From assembly GCF_026340675.1 (NCBI RefSeq), contig NZ_JAPEOX010000002.1, positions 930,001 through 994,000 of the forward strand: DNA of 64,000 nt. The letters are read 5' to 3'. The notes under the pieces are model-generated. The model worked only from the letters and a program-made list of their open reading frames with translations, made no database searches and was not told where the DNA came from. The number at the start of each line of letters is the position of its first letter. Positions within the stretch are counted from its first letter, which is position 1. This stretch comes from Streptomyces sp. NBC_01264 (lineage in GTDB: Bacteria; Actinomycetota; Actinomycetes; Streptomycetales; Streptomycetaceae). This document shows, piece after piece, positions 7,897-17,368 of the stretch. Made by a program: the position numbers and the translations under genes.

Positions 7897-9048
7897 GTGC
7901 AGCGCAGGACGATCAAGATCGCCATGAACGGCGTCACCGGGCGGATGGGATACCGCCAGCACCTGGTCCGCTCCCTGCTCGCACTGCGCGAGCAGGGAGG
8001 GCTCGACCTCGGCGACGGCACGGTGCTGTGGCCGGAGCCGGTGCTGGTCGGACGCCGCGAGGAGGCCCTGCGGGCCATCGCGGAGCGGCACGGCCTGGAG
8101 CACGTGAGCACGGACCTGACCGCGGTGCTGGCCGATCCCGAGGTCGAGATCTACTTCGACGCCCAGGTCACCAGTGCCCGCGAGGCGGCCGTGCGGCAGG
8201 CCGTGGCGGCCGGCAAGCACGTGTACTGCGAGAAGCCCACCGCCCTGACCTTCGAGTCCTCGCTCGAGATCGCGCGACTGGCCGACGCGGCCGGCGTCAA
8301 GCACGGGGTGGTACAGGACAAGCTGTTCCTGCCGGGCCTGCTGAAGCTCAAGCGGCTCATCGACGGCGGCTTCTTCGGCGAGATCCTGTCCGTGCGCGGG
8401 GAGTTCGGCTACTGGGTCTTCGAGGGGGACTGGCAGTCCGCCCAGCGTCCCTCGTGGAACTACCGCTCCCAGGACGGCGGCGGCATCGTCGCCGACATGT
8501 TCCCGCACTGGGAGTACCTGCTGCACGAGCTGTTCGGCCGGGTCCGCACGGTGCAGGCGCTGACGCGCACCCACATCGGCCGCCGCTGGGACGAGGAGGG
8601 CAAGCCGTACGAGGCCACCGCGGACGACGCGGCGTACGGGATCTTCGAGCTGGAGGGGGGCGCCGTCGCGCAGATCAACTCCTCCTGGGCGGTGCGGGTC
8701 AACCGTGACGAGCTCGTGGAGTTCCAGGTGGACGGGACGCACGGCTCGGCGGTCGCCGGGCTGCGCGGCTGCCGGATCCAGCACCGCGCGGCGACTCCGA
8801 AGCCGGTGTGGAACCCGGACCTGCCCCTGACCGAGACCTTCCGCGACCAGTGGCAGGAGGTCCCGGACAACACCCCCGCCGACAACGGCTTCAAAGCCCA
8901 GTGGGAGCTCTTCCTGCGCCATGTCGTACGGGACGAGCCCTGGCAGTGGGACCTGCTGGCCGGGGCCCGCGGCGTGCAGCTGGCCGATCTCGGGCTCCGC
9001 TCCTCGGCGGAGGGCCGGCGGCTCGAGGTCCCGGAGGTGGCGTTGTGA
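7897..9048 (+). CDS. Gfo/Idh/MocA-family oxidoreductase
   Basis: This is a 383-residue NAD(P)-dependent sugar/inositol dehydrogenase-type protein. The Rossmann start is IKIAMNGVTGRMGYRQHLVRS, with G-x-x-G-x-x-G character, and the conserved CEKPTAL motif (Glu-Lys-Pro) is near residue 111. The C-terminal alpha/beta half carries the long sheet with DGGGIVADMFPHWEYLL, where the His is a likely active-site residue. GTG at 7897 has a strong AAGGAGGGG Shine-Dalgarno. It is the first gene of a tightly coupled operon (GTGA overlaps) with a DUF993 protein and an isomerase, under LacI-type operators. Oxidation of a sugar or cyclitol released outside the cell is likely; the substrate is unknown. Confidence 0.9.
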   Translation: MQRRTIKIAMNGVTGRMGYRQHLVRSLLALREQGGLDLGDGTVLWPEPVLVGRREEALRAIAERHGLEHVSTDLTAVLADPEVEIYFDAQVTSAREAAVRQAVAAGKHVYCEKPTALTFESSLEIARLADAAGVKHGVVQDKLFLPGLLKLKRLIDGGFFGEILSVRGEFGYWVFEGDWQSAQRPSWNYRSQDGGGIVADMFPHWEYLLHELFGRVRTVQALTRTHIGRRWDEEGKPYEATADDAAYGIFELEGGAVAQINSSWAVRVNRDELVEFQVDGTHGSAVAGLRGCRIQHRAATPKPVWNPDLPLTETFRDQWQEVPDNTPADNGFKAQWELFLRHVVRDEPWQWDLLAGARGVQLADLGLRSSAEGRRLEVPEVAL

Positions 9049-10202
9049 GCATCCGGCTCCCCTCGGCGGACGGCGGGCTGCGCCTCCACGCGCCGGTCAC
9101 CGCTCCGCTGGCGCCGCTCACCTGCGGCCCGGCCCGCAGCCGCACCTTCTACTCGGCCGCGCACGTGGTGGCCGACCCCCTCGCCGCCTCGGCCGAATCC
9201 GGACCGGTGATCGACTGGGAGTCCACGCTGGCCTTCCGGCACACGCTGTGGGCGCAGGGGCTCGGGGTCGCCGAGGCCATGGACACGGCGCAGCGCGGGA
9301 TGGGCCTGGACTGGCCCGGCGCGGCGGAGCTGATCCGCCGTTCGACCGCCGAAGCCCGGTCGGTGGGCGGCCGGATCGTCTGCGGGGCGGGCACCGACCA
9401 GCTGGCTCCGGACACCACGCATTCCCTGGCCGCCGTCACCGCGGCGTACGAGGAGCAGCTGGCGCACGTGGAGCAGTGCGGAGCGACGGCCGTGCTGATG
9501 GCCTCCCGGGCCCTGGCCGCGGCGGCGCGCGACCCGGAGGACTACCTGGAGGTGTACGGGAGGCTGCTGCGGCAGAGCTCCCGGCCGGTGGTCCTGCACT
9601 GGCTGGGGCCGATGTTCGACCCCGCGCTGGAGGGGTACTGGGGGCACGCCGATCTGGACGAGGCCACGGACGTCTTCCTGAAGATCATTTCGGAGTGTCC
9701 GGAGAAGGTCTACGGCATCAAGGTCTCGTTGCTCGACGCGGGGCGCGAGGTGGACATCCGGCGGCGGCTACCCTCGGGCGTGCGCTGCTACACGGGCGAC
9801 GATTACCACTATCCGGAGCTGATCGCCGGGGACGGCGAGCTGGCCAGCGACGCCCTGCTGGGGATCTTCGACCCGATCGCCCCGATCGCGGCGCGGGCGG
9901 CGCTCGCCCTCGACCGGGACGACACGGCCGGATTCCGGGAGCTGCTGGATCCGACGGTGGCGCTGTCCCGGCACCTGTTCGCTCCGCCCACCCGGTACTA
10001 CAAGACGGGTGTCGTGTTCCTGGCCTGGCTCGCGGGACACCAGGAGCACTTCGCGATGGTGGGCGGGCTGCACTCGGCCCGCTCGCTCCCCCATCTGGCC
10101 ACCGCCTACGAACTGGCGGACGACCTCGGCCTGTTCCCTGACCCGGAGCTCGCCGAGGCCCGGATGCGACAGCTGCTGGCGCTGCACGGGGTCTCCTCGT
10201 GA
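9045..10202 (+). CDS. DUF993 family protein, dihydrodipicolinate-synthase-like
   Basis: This 385-residue protein matches the DUF993 family, uncharacterised proteins with a class I aldolase/DapA-like barrel. Features include FYSAAHVVADPL, DWESTLAFRHTLWAQGLGVAEAMDTAQRG, CGAGTDQL, VLHWLGPMFDPALEGYWG, YGIKVSLLDAGREV with a possible Schiff-base Lys in GIKVS, CYTGDDYHYPELI and the closing YYKTGVVFLAWLAGHQEHFAMVGG. GTG at 9045 overlaps the preceding stop (GTGA). Placement between a sugar dehydrogenase and an isomerase suggests retro-aldol cleavage of an oxidised sugar. That role is inferred only. Confidence 0.8.
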   Translation: MSIRLPSADGGLRLHAPVTAPLAPLTCGPARSRTFYSAAHVVADPLAASAESGPVIDWESTLAFRHTLWAQGLGVAEAMDTAQRGMGLDWPGAAELIRRSTAEARSVGGRIVCGAGTDQLAPDTTHSLAAVTAAYEEQLAHVEQCGATAVLMASRALAAAARDPEDYLEVYGRLLRQSSRPVVLHWLGPMFDPALEGYWGHADLDEATDVFLKIISECPEKVYGIKVSLLDAGREVDIRRRLPSGVRCYTGDDYHYPELIAGDGELASDALLGIFDPIAPIAARAALALDRDDTAGFRELLDPTVALSRHLFAPPTRYYKTGVVFLAWLAGHQEHFAMVGGLHSARSLPHLATAYELADDLGLFPDPELAEARMRQLLALHGVSS

Positions 10203-11038
10203 GCCCGGCGCCGGCGCCCGCCCGGTTCAGCCTGAACCAGGAGACGATCCGCCAGTGGTCGCTTCCCGAGCTGGTGGCCGGGTGTACCGCGGCCGGGGTC
10301 GGCGCGGTCGGGCTGTGGCGCGATCCCGTCCAGCGGTTCGGGGTGCGGGAGACCGCGAAGCTGGTCGCCGGGGCCGGACTGCGCGTCAGCTCGCTGTGCC
10401 GGGGCGGCTTCTTCACCGCCGCCGATCCGGTCGGGCGGGCGGCCGCCCTCGAGGACAACCGCCGTGCCGTGGAGGAGGCAGCCGAGCTCGGCGCCGACAC
10501 GCTGGTCCTGGTGTCGGGCGGCCTGCCAGACGGCGACCGGGACCTGGTGGGTGCCCGGCGGCGGATCGTCGACATCCTGGGCGACCTGGTCCCGTACGCC
10601 GCCGGGCTCGGGGTGCGTCTGGGGATCGAGCCGCTGCACCCGATGTACGCGGCGGACCGCTGCGTGGTCTCCACCCTCGGTCAGGCCCTGGACATCGCCG
10701 AGGAGTTCCCGGCGTCGCGGGTGGGCGTGGTCGTCGACTCCTACCACCTGTGGTGGGACGAGCGGCTGCCCGCCGAGGTCCGGCGGGCCGGAGAGGCCGG
10801 GCGGATCGTGTCCGTCCAGGTGGCCGACTGGGTGACCCCCCTGCCCGAGGGCGTGCTGCTGGGGCGGGGGCAGCTGGGCGACGGCTCGATCGATCTGCGG
10901 GCCTTCCGGGAGCTGACCGACTCCGCGGGGTACCAGGGGCCGGTCGAGGTCGAGATCTTCAATCCCGGACTGTGGGCCCGCGACGGCGCAGAGGTGCTGC
11001 GGGAGGTGATCGACCGCTACCGCGAGCACGTCGCATGA
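10199..11038 (+). CDS. Sugar phosphate isomerase/epimerase (TIM barrel)
   Basis: A 279-residue second member of the xylose isomerase-like TIM-barrel superfamily. The metal-binding strands are GIEPLHPMY (Glu), VVVDSYHLWW (Asp, His), SVQVADW (Asp) and VEVEIFN (Glu). It begins with GTG at 10199, overlapping the stop of the DUF993 gene. It probably isomerises or epimerises the intermediate made by the Gfo/Idh enzyme. The paralogue in the divergent operon (5804-6604) is clearly different in sequence, so the two probably act at separate steps. The family does not fix the exact substrate. Confidence 0.85.
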   Translation: MSPAPAPARFSLNQETIRQWSLPELVAGCTAAGVGAVGLWRDPVQRFGVRETAKLVAGAGLRVSSLCRGGFFTAADPVGRAAALEDNRRAVEEAAELGADTLVLVSGGLPDGDRDLVGARRRIVDILGDLVPYAAGLGVRLGIEPLHPMYAADRCVVSTLGQALDIAEEFPASRVGVVVDSYHLWWDERLPAEVRRAGEAGRIVSVQVADWVTPLPEGVLLGRGQLGDGSIDLRAFRELTDSAGYQGPVEVEIFNPGLWARDGAEVLREVIDRYREHVA

Positions 11039-11138
11039 GGTGAAGGGGGGGTGCGTGACCGAAGTAACCGAAGTAGCCGAATTACACGGGGGCCGCCGCG
11101 TTTCGGGCGAATCAGCGTTTCAGTCAAAGGAGACTGTG

Positions 11139-13535
11139 ATGACAGATGTGTGGAGCCGTCGTGCCTTCCTCACGGCGGTCGGCGGCAGCGTCGTGCTGCT
11201 CGGTAGCCCCGTCCTCCCGGCGACCGCCGGGACGGTGACCTCGGTGCACGCCGCCATGCGCGCGGTGTGGCAGGGCCTCGTCCTGGGGACCGTGTCCTCC
11301 CCCACCGCGGAGCCGTTCCGCACCCGGCTGGCCGCGCTGGGTGCGCAAGCCGGGCAGTGGCGTTCCTCGATGGCCCCGGCGACCGGTTCGCTCTGGCCCG
11401 ACCAGGTCTTCACCACCGACCCCGAGTGGATGGCCCAGAGCTACTACCGGCTGCGGACCATGGCCGAGGCCTACGTCAGACCGGGGACGGGGCTCACCGG
11501 TGACGCCGCGCTGCGTACGGCCGTGCTGACCGGGCTGGACCATCTCCACGCCCAGGTCTACAACGCCAACCAGACGCGGTACGGAAACTGGTGGTGCTGG
11601 CAGATCGGCGCCCCCCAGGCGCTGCTCGACACCGTCGTCCTGATGTACGGCCAGCTCTCGGCGGCCCAGCTCACCGCCTACTGCGCGGCCGTGGACCACT
11701 TCGTACCGGATTCCTCGGTCGGCTCGTACACGGGAACCAGTACGGGAGCGAACCGGGTGGACCTGTGCCGGGTGCTCGCGCTGCGCGGTGTGGTCGGCGG
11801 CGACGACGACGCGAAGATCGCCCTGGCCCGGAACGCGCTCACGCCGGTGTTCCCGTACGTCACCTCAGGCGACGGGCTCTACTGGGACGGCTCCTTCATC
11901 CAGCACACCTACGTCGCGTACACCGGCTCGTACGGCTCGGTCATGCTCGGCGGACTGGGCATGCTGTTCGGCCTGCTGAAGGGAACGGCCTGGGAGGTGA
12001 CGGACCCCGGCGCTCAGATCGTCTTCGACGCGGTGGAGCACGCGTGGGCGCCGTTCCTCTACAACGGGCTGATGATGGACGCCGTATCGGGGCGGGCCCC
12101 CAGCCGGGGGGTCCAACTGGCCGATCCCCTGCAGGCGCAGCTCGACGACCACACCCGCGGGCACTCGGTCCTCGCCGCGATCCTGCTCCTCGCCGAGGGT
12201 GCGTCCGCCGCCGAGCGGACGCGCTGGCGCGGACTGGTGAAGGGCTGGACGGCGCGGGACTACTACAGCCCCCCGCTGACGGACGTCACCCAGAGCCTGT
12301 CGGCCCTGGCCCGCCTCGCGGAGGTCGCGGCGGACGGCACGGTCGCGGCGGCGCCCGAGCCGGTGGCGCACCGGCTGTTCCCCTCGATGGACCGGGCCAC
12401 CCACCGCAGGCCGGCGTGGGCGGCCTCCCTGTCCATGGCCTCGAAGCGGATCACGCACTACGAGACGGGCAACGGGGAGAACCTGCGCGGCTGGCACACG
12501 GGCAGCGGCATGCTCTCCTGGTGGGGCTCCACGTCCGGGAACGGCCAGTACTCGGACGCGTTCTGGCCCACGGTCAACCCCTACCGGCTGCCCGGGACCA
12601 CCGTCTCCCGCAAGGCACTGGCCGACGGAGCCGGGGGCGACTGGGGCGCCTCCCGGCCGGACGCCACCTGGGTCGGCGGCACCACCGACGGGGAGTTCGC
12701 CTCGGTGGGCCAGCACCTGAAGGGGCTGGGCAGCACCCTCACGGCCCGCAAGTCCTGGTTCTTCCTCGACGACACGGTCGTCTGCCTGGGCGCCGGGATC
12801 AGCTCCACGGACGGCGCCGCGGTCGACACGGTCATCGACAACCGGAATCTGGGTGCGACGGGCGCCCACGCCCTGACCGTGGGCGGCACGGTCCAGCCGG
12901 CCACCCTGGGCTGGACCGCCTCCTTCCCCGGGCCCGGCTGGGCACATCTGGCGGGCTTCGGCGGCTATGTGATGTCGGGTTCGGGCACCTTCCGGGCGCT
13001 GCGCGAGGCCCGCACCGGCCGGTGGAGCGACATCAACCGGAGCGCTTCCACCACGGCCCTCACCCGGCGCTATCTGACCCTCTGGTACGACCACGGGACG
13101 AACCCGACCGCCGGCGGCTACGTCTACCAGCTGATGCCGGGCGCCTCGGCCGCCCAGACCTCGGCGCGGTCCGCCGCGACGGGATGGCTCACGGTGCTCG
13201 CCAACAACACGACCGCCCAGGGGGTGACGGTGGGCTCGCTCGGCTTCACCGGGGTGAACTTCTGGCAGCCCGCGACGATCGGCGCCCTGCAGGCGAGTGC
13301 GCCGTGTTCGGTCACGGTGCGGGAGCCCGGCGACGGCACGGCCGTGGTCTGCGTCTCGGACCCGACGCGCACCCTGTCGGGACTGACCCTCGTGTGGAAC
13401 CGGCCCGTCACCCAGGTGCTGTCCCAGCCGGGGAGCGTGGTCTCGGCGAGCACCGGGGCCTCGCTCCAGCTCGGCTTCGGCAGCCTCACCGCCCTGGAGG
13501 GGGCGAGCCAGGTGGTGAGGGTGAAGCTGGGGTGA
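11139..13535 (+). CDS. Secreted polysaccharide lyase family 8 enzyme (hyaluronate/chondroitin/xanthan lyase type)
   Basis: This 798-residue secreted enzyme has a Tat-type signal (SRRAFLTAVGGSVVLLG) ending near PATAG. An alpha/alpha-toroid domain follows at about residues 40-380, then beta-sandwich domains to the end. PL8 hallmarks are visible: NWWCWQIGAP (catalytic Asn) and DGSFIQHTYVAYTGSYG (catalytic His and Tyr), followed by GRAPSRG. PL8 enzymes cleave uronate-containing polysaccharides by beta-elimination, leaving unsaturated uronates. ATG at 11139 has GGAG seven bases upstream, and the twin-Arg motif starts right there. It follows the isomerase by 100 bp and is probably co-induced through the LacI operators. 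Hyaluronate, chondroitin and xanthan cannot be told apart here. Confidence 0.92.
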   Translation: MTDVWSRRAFLTAVGGSVVLLGSPVLPATAGTVTSVHAAMRAVWQGLVLGTVSSPTAEPFRTRLAALGAQAGQWRSSMAPATGSLWPDQVFTTDPEWMAQSYYRLRTMAEAYVRPGTGLTGDAALRTAVLTGLDHLHAQVYNANQTRYGNWWCWQIGAPQALLDTVVLMYGQLSAAQLTAYCAAVDHFVPDSSVGSYTGTSTGANRVDLCRVLALRGVVGGDDDAKIALARNALTPVFPYVTSGDGLYWDGSFIQHTYVAYTGSYGSVMLGGLGMLFGLLKGTAWEVTDPGAQIVFDAVEHAWAPFLYNGLMMDAVSGRAPSRGVQLADPLQAQLDDHTRGHSVLAAILLLAEGASAAERTRWRGLVKGWTARDYYSPPLTDVTQSLSALARLAEVAADGTVAAAPEPVAHRLFPSMDRATHRRPAWAASLSMASKRITHYETGNGENLRGWHTGSGMLSWWGSTSGNGQYSDAFWPTVNPYRLPGTTVSRKALADGAGGDWGASRPDATWVGGTTDGEFASVGQHLKGLGSTLTARKSWFFLDDTVVCLGAGISSTDGAAVDTVIDNRNLGATGAHALTVGGTVQPATLGWTASFPGPGWAHLAGFGGYVMSGSGTFRALREARTGRWSDINRSASTTALTRRYLTLWYDHGTNPTAGGYVYQLMPGASAAQTSARSAATGWLTVLANNTTAQGVTVGSLGFTGVNFWQPATIGALQASAPCSVTVREPGDGTAVVCVSDPTRTLSGLTLVWNRPVTQVLSQPGSVVSASTGASLQLGFGSLTALEGASQVVRVKLG

Positions 13536-13625
13536 CCCGCAGGCCCGGGCCACCTGACCCCCGGTTCGGTCTGATCCCCGGGCGCCCGCGGGGCGGCAAA
13601 AGCTGAGCCCACAGGGTGACATAGC

Positions 13626-15270
13626 GTGCCCTGTATGGATCAGGAGCACATATCCGGGGACGGCGAAGGCGCGGGAAGGCGGCGGTTCCTCGCTCTGGCG
13701 ACGGGGGCCGCGGCCACCGCCGCCGGGCTGGGGGCCGTGGCCGGCTGCGCGAACGGGGACGCCGGGAAGCCGGACGGAGCGGGCGGTACGGACGGGGCGG
13801 GGCCCGGCGGGAGCCGGGAGCCGTCCGGCCCCCCGGGGGAAGAAGGAGGGGCCGCACGGCTTCGATGTCCGGGCCGAGAACGCCCGCCCGGGGAACGCCG
13901 ACTGGCAGGTCTCCAAGGCCGGCCCGGCCCGCGCCGTCGAGGGCTTCGCCGACCGGGTCAGCGTGCTGCCCGGCGAGTCCTTCGGCCTGTACGTCTCCAC
14001 CACCGCGCCCCGGTTCACCGTCTCCGCGTACCGCATGGGCTGGTACGGCGGCGCCCGGGCCCGCCTGATCTGGCGCTCCGAGGCCCTGCCCGGGGTGCGC
14101 CAGCCCGACCACACGGTGGACGCCTCGACCCGTACGGTCCGCACCCGGTGGGCCCGTAGCACCACCGTGGAGACCAAGGACTGGCCCGAGGGCTGCTACC
14201 TGCTGCGCCTCGACGCACAGGGCGGCGAGGGCCAGCGGTTCGTCCCGGTCACCGTGCGGTCCGCCGCCACGGCCGGACGTACCGTCGTGGTCAACGCGGT
14301 GGCGACCTGGCAGGCGTACAACCGCTGGGGCGGCTAAGGCAGTTACGACGGCCCCAGCGGCGGATACGCCTCGCGCTCGCTCGCCGTGACCTTCGACCGG
14401 CCCTACGAGTACGACGACGGCGCAGGTCTCTTCCTGGTGTACGAGGCTCCGCTGCTCGCGCTCGCCGAGCGGCTCGGCATCCCCCTGGCGTACACGACGA
14501 CCACCGACGTGGCCCGCGAGAAGCGGCTGCTGGAGGGCGCTTCGGCGGTCCTCTCCCTCGGCCACGACGAGTACTGGTCGCCGGAGCAGCGGGCCCACGT
14601 CACGGCGGCCCGGGACGCGGGCACCAACGTCGCGATCCTGGGCGCGAACTGCTGCTACCGCCGGATCCGGCTGGAGGCCTCCGAGCTCGGGCCGGACCGT
14701 ACGGTGGTCTGCTACAAGTCCTCCTACGCGCAGGATCCCGGCGTCAAGCGCGGCCACCCCGCCACCGTCGACTTCCGTTTCCCGCCGGGCGCCGACGCGG
14801 AGAGCTCGCTGCTCGGCGTGATCTACGACGGCTACCCGGTGGACGCCCCGTACGTGGTGACCAACCCGGGCCACTGGCTGTTCGAGGGCACCGGCGCGAA
14901 GGCCGGCGACAGCTTCCCGCACCTGGTCGGCGTGGAGTACGACAAGGTCGACACCGGTTTCACGACTCCGCGCCCGATCGAGATCCTGGCCCACTCCCCC
15001 GTGGTCTGCGAGGGCCGTCCCAGCCACCAGGACACGGCGTACTACACGACGCCGAACGGCGCCGCCGTCTTCGCGACGGGGACGATGCGCTGGGTGGAGG
15101 CACTCGACGCGAAGGGCGACGGGCGCAGCGGAGCCAACCACGGTCTGGACGCGCGCTCGGGCGCCCTGACCACCCGGGTGACGGAGAACCTGCTCCGCGC
15201 CTTCGCGGCCGGCCCGGCGGGGCGGACGCATCCGGCGCGGGACAACGTGAAGGCGGTGTACGGGGGGTAG
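13626..15270 (+). pseudogene. Disrupted DUF6605-like (dimethylformamidase beta-subunit-like) Tat-exported protein
   Basis: The gene begins with a Tat/lipoprotein leader (RRRFLALATGAAATAAGL, then AGC). After a Gly-rich linker the reading frame shifts by one base at about 13800-13856, most likely in the C6/G5 run near 13829-13839. The correct continuation is GPHGFDVRAENARPGNADWQ. The frame then meets TAA at 14335-14337, where WGG-Tyr is expected (TAC to TAA). It continues in the same frame with GSYDGPSGGYASRSLAVTFD to the real end at 15270. The C-terminal core (SLGHDEYWSPEQR, LGANCCYRRIR, NPGHWLFEGTG) is intact. The whole would be about 545 residues. Two separate lesions argue for decay, but sequencing error could explain the frameshift. 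Confidence 0.8.
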
Positions 15271-15410
15271 ACCCGGACCCGGACCCCGCGCCGAACGCAC
15301 TGGACTCCACCCGTAAGGGATGTTTAGGATCATGTCGCGGCATCGCGTGTCGGTCACCGGCCGGGTGAGGCATGGAGGTGCCGAGATGTGCCTTTCGGAG
15401 GCATCCATTC

Positions 15411-15800
15411 ATGACGGTTCAGCTCAACCACACGATCATCCAGTCCCGTGACCGCCGGGAGTCGGCCGAATTCCTGGCGTACCTCCTCAATCTGGAGGTC
15501 GGAGCCCCCTGGGGCCCCTTCATCCCGATCGAGATCGCCAACGGCGTCACCCTGGACTTCGCGAACATCCCCGCCGAGTCCATCACCCCGCAGCACTACG
15601 CGTTCCTCGTCTCCGAGGCCGAGTTCGACGAGGCCTTCGAGAAGATCAAGCGGGCGAGGATCACCTACTTCGCCGACCCGCACGGGCAGCGCCTCGGCGA
15701 GATCAACCACAACGACGGCGGCCGCGGCGTCTACTTCGAGGACCCCTCGGGCCACGGGATGGAACTGATCACCGTCCCGTACGGCGGCTTCAAGAAGTAG
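15411..15800 (+). CDS. VOC (glyoxalase/dioxygenase-fold) family protein
   Basis: This 129-residue single VOC-fold protein has paired beta-alpha-beta-beta-beta halves. The first half begins VQLNHTIIQSRDRRESAEFLAYLLNLEVG. The second includes HYAFLVSEAEFDEAFEKIKR and the closing GVYFEDPSGHGMELITVPYG. A His in LNHTII and Glu in MELIT are the usual metal-ligand positions. The family covers glyoxalase I, ring-cleavage dioxygenases and antibiotic-binding proteins; the exact role is unknown. ATG at 15411 follows GGAG at about ten bases. It stands alone between two disrupted genes. Confidence 0.85.
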   Translation: MTVQLNHTIIQSRDRRESAEFLAYLLNLEVGAPWGPFIPIEIANGVTLDFANIPAESITPQHYAFLVSEAEFDEAFEKIKRARITYFADPHGQRLGEINHNDGGRGVYFEDPSGHGMELITVPYGGFKK

Positions 15801-15830
15801 GCCCGCCCCGCCCAGCCCCCGGCGCTCCGT

Positions 15831-17368
15831 TCAGTCGAGCATGCGCCGCATGACCCACTCCGGCAGCGCCGGGTTCCGGGCCGCCGCCCGGGCCGTCTCC
15901 TCGTCGGCGAGCAGCCCGGCCAGCGCGGGCACGGGGAGCCACGGATGTTCCGCGGCTTCCCGGCGCACCGACGGGGACGGGTCGCCGAGCAGCCGCAGCG
16001 CCGACTCCCCGGACAGCCGGGGGTCGGTCGCCGCCCGGGCCCGGACCTCCTCGTCCTCGTCCCGGCTGAAGCGTTCCACCAGCTCCGCCGTGGAGTCGGG
16101 GTCGTCCAGCGCCAGCTGCCGCAGCCGCCGGTCGGGGTCCTCGGTGTAGCGGAGCAGGTTCCGGCCGGGGAAGTTCGGGTGGCCGTAGGGGCGGTTCGGC
16201 GTCGAGAAGCTGCCGGTCCACCAGGTGAACACCTCCAGCAGCATGTCCGCCGGGGCGTCGTCGCACCGCTCGGCGAGGAACAGTCGCACGGTCCGGTCCT
16301 CGTCCCGGGCCAGCCGTTCCACCACGTCGGCCGGCAGCCGCCGGGCCATCGCCACGCTGCCGCGCAGCACGGGGTGGACCGAGCCGGCGAGCCGCCGCAT
16401 GGCCTCGGGATCACCGTGCAGGGCCGTCACCCACGGGGCCGGGCGGAGCATGCCGTCCGGTTCCAGTCCCGCCAGGAGGCCGGCCCGCTCCTCCTCTGTC
16501 AGCTCGGGCCTCACCGATACGGCGAGGCGTACGGCGTGCTCCGGATCGGCGGCGAGTGCGGCGACCTGCCCGGGGTCAGGTACGGGTTGCGCGCGAGGCA
16601 GCAGCGCCAGGTGGTGTCTTTGTCGGCGCCGAGGCGGAGCACCAGTTCCGGTGCCAGCCTCCGGGTCTGCACGAGTTCGAAGGTCAGCCGTGCCCGGTCG
16701 AAGAGCGCGCAGGTGACGGGGATCTCCTCGTGCCGGGCCAGGCCCACCGCGGTCCGCACGGCTTCCGCGGGGTCCGCGGCCAGGCGGGCGCGGACCCCGT
16801 CGTCGAAGCCCGCCCAGCCGGCCTCCACCGCCGCCGCGCGCACGCCGGCCGCCGGGTCTTCGGTCAGGGCCCGCAGCAGCCGCTGCGGCATCGAGGCCAG
16901 GCTCGCGGCGGCCGCCCGCACCTCGTCGGAGCCGGCCGCGGCCAGCGCCTCGTAGACATCCGGCGCGGGCCGTCCCCCGGCGGCCTCCGCCGCGTACGCC
17001 AGCTGGTACCGGCGCCGCTCGGACGGCTCTCCCCGTACGAGCCGGGACCACTGTTCGGTGGTGAGCGTGACGCAAGTCCGGGTGCCGGTCCGGGAGAAGC
17101 GCAGCGTGGTGCCCCGGTGCTCGGCCAGGCCGGCGCGCACGCCCCAGGCGGGGTGTGCGATCGCCGCCTCCACCACCGCCTGCGGCAGGTCCGCCCGGTA
17201 CAGCAGCTGGTCACTGATGCCGAGCATCGCCACCAGGATCCCGTCGGGCGCGGCGCGGTTCATGCTCAGGCCCTCCAGGCGCTCCTGGCGCAGCCGTGGG
17301 CCCACGGCCTCCCCGAACTCCAGCCCGTCCCGGCCCGCCGTCACGCCACTACCCCGTTCGCTCCCCAT
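15831..17368 (-). pseudogene. HEAT/LRV-like alpha-solenoid protein, frameshifted
   Basis: Read from 17368, the first frame gives about 265 residues of helical repeats (LGISDQLLYRADLPQAVVEA, then HPAWGVRAGLAEHRG and RCCLARNPYLTPG). It then loses sense near 16560-16580. The continuation lies in another minus-strand frame (QVAALAADPEHAVRLAVSVRP) to the end VMRRMLD at 15831. The intact product would be about 511 residues of 30-40-residue repeats with motifs such as DPEAMRRLA, HPVLRGSVA and DPSPSVRREAAEHPWL. These are typical of leucine-rich-variant/HEAT scaffolds. A one-base change near a CCCGGGG-type run explains the break. Its start overlaps the end of the ABC ATPase gene by 20 bp. No enzymatic function is evident. 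Confidence 0.75.
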
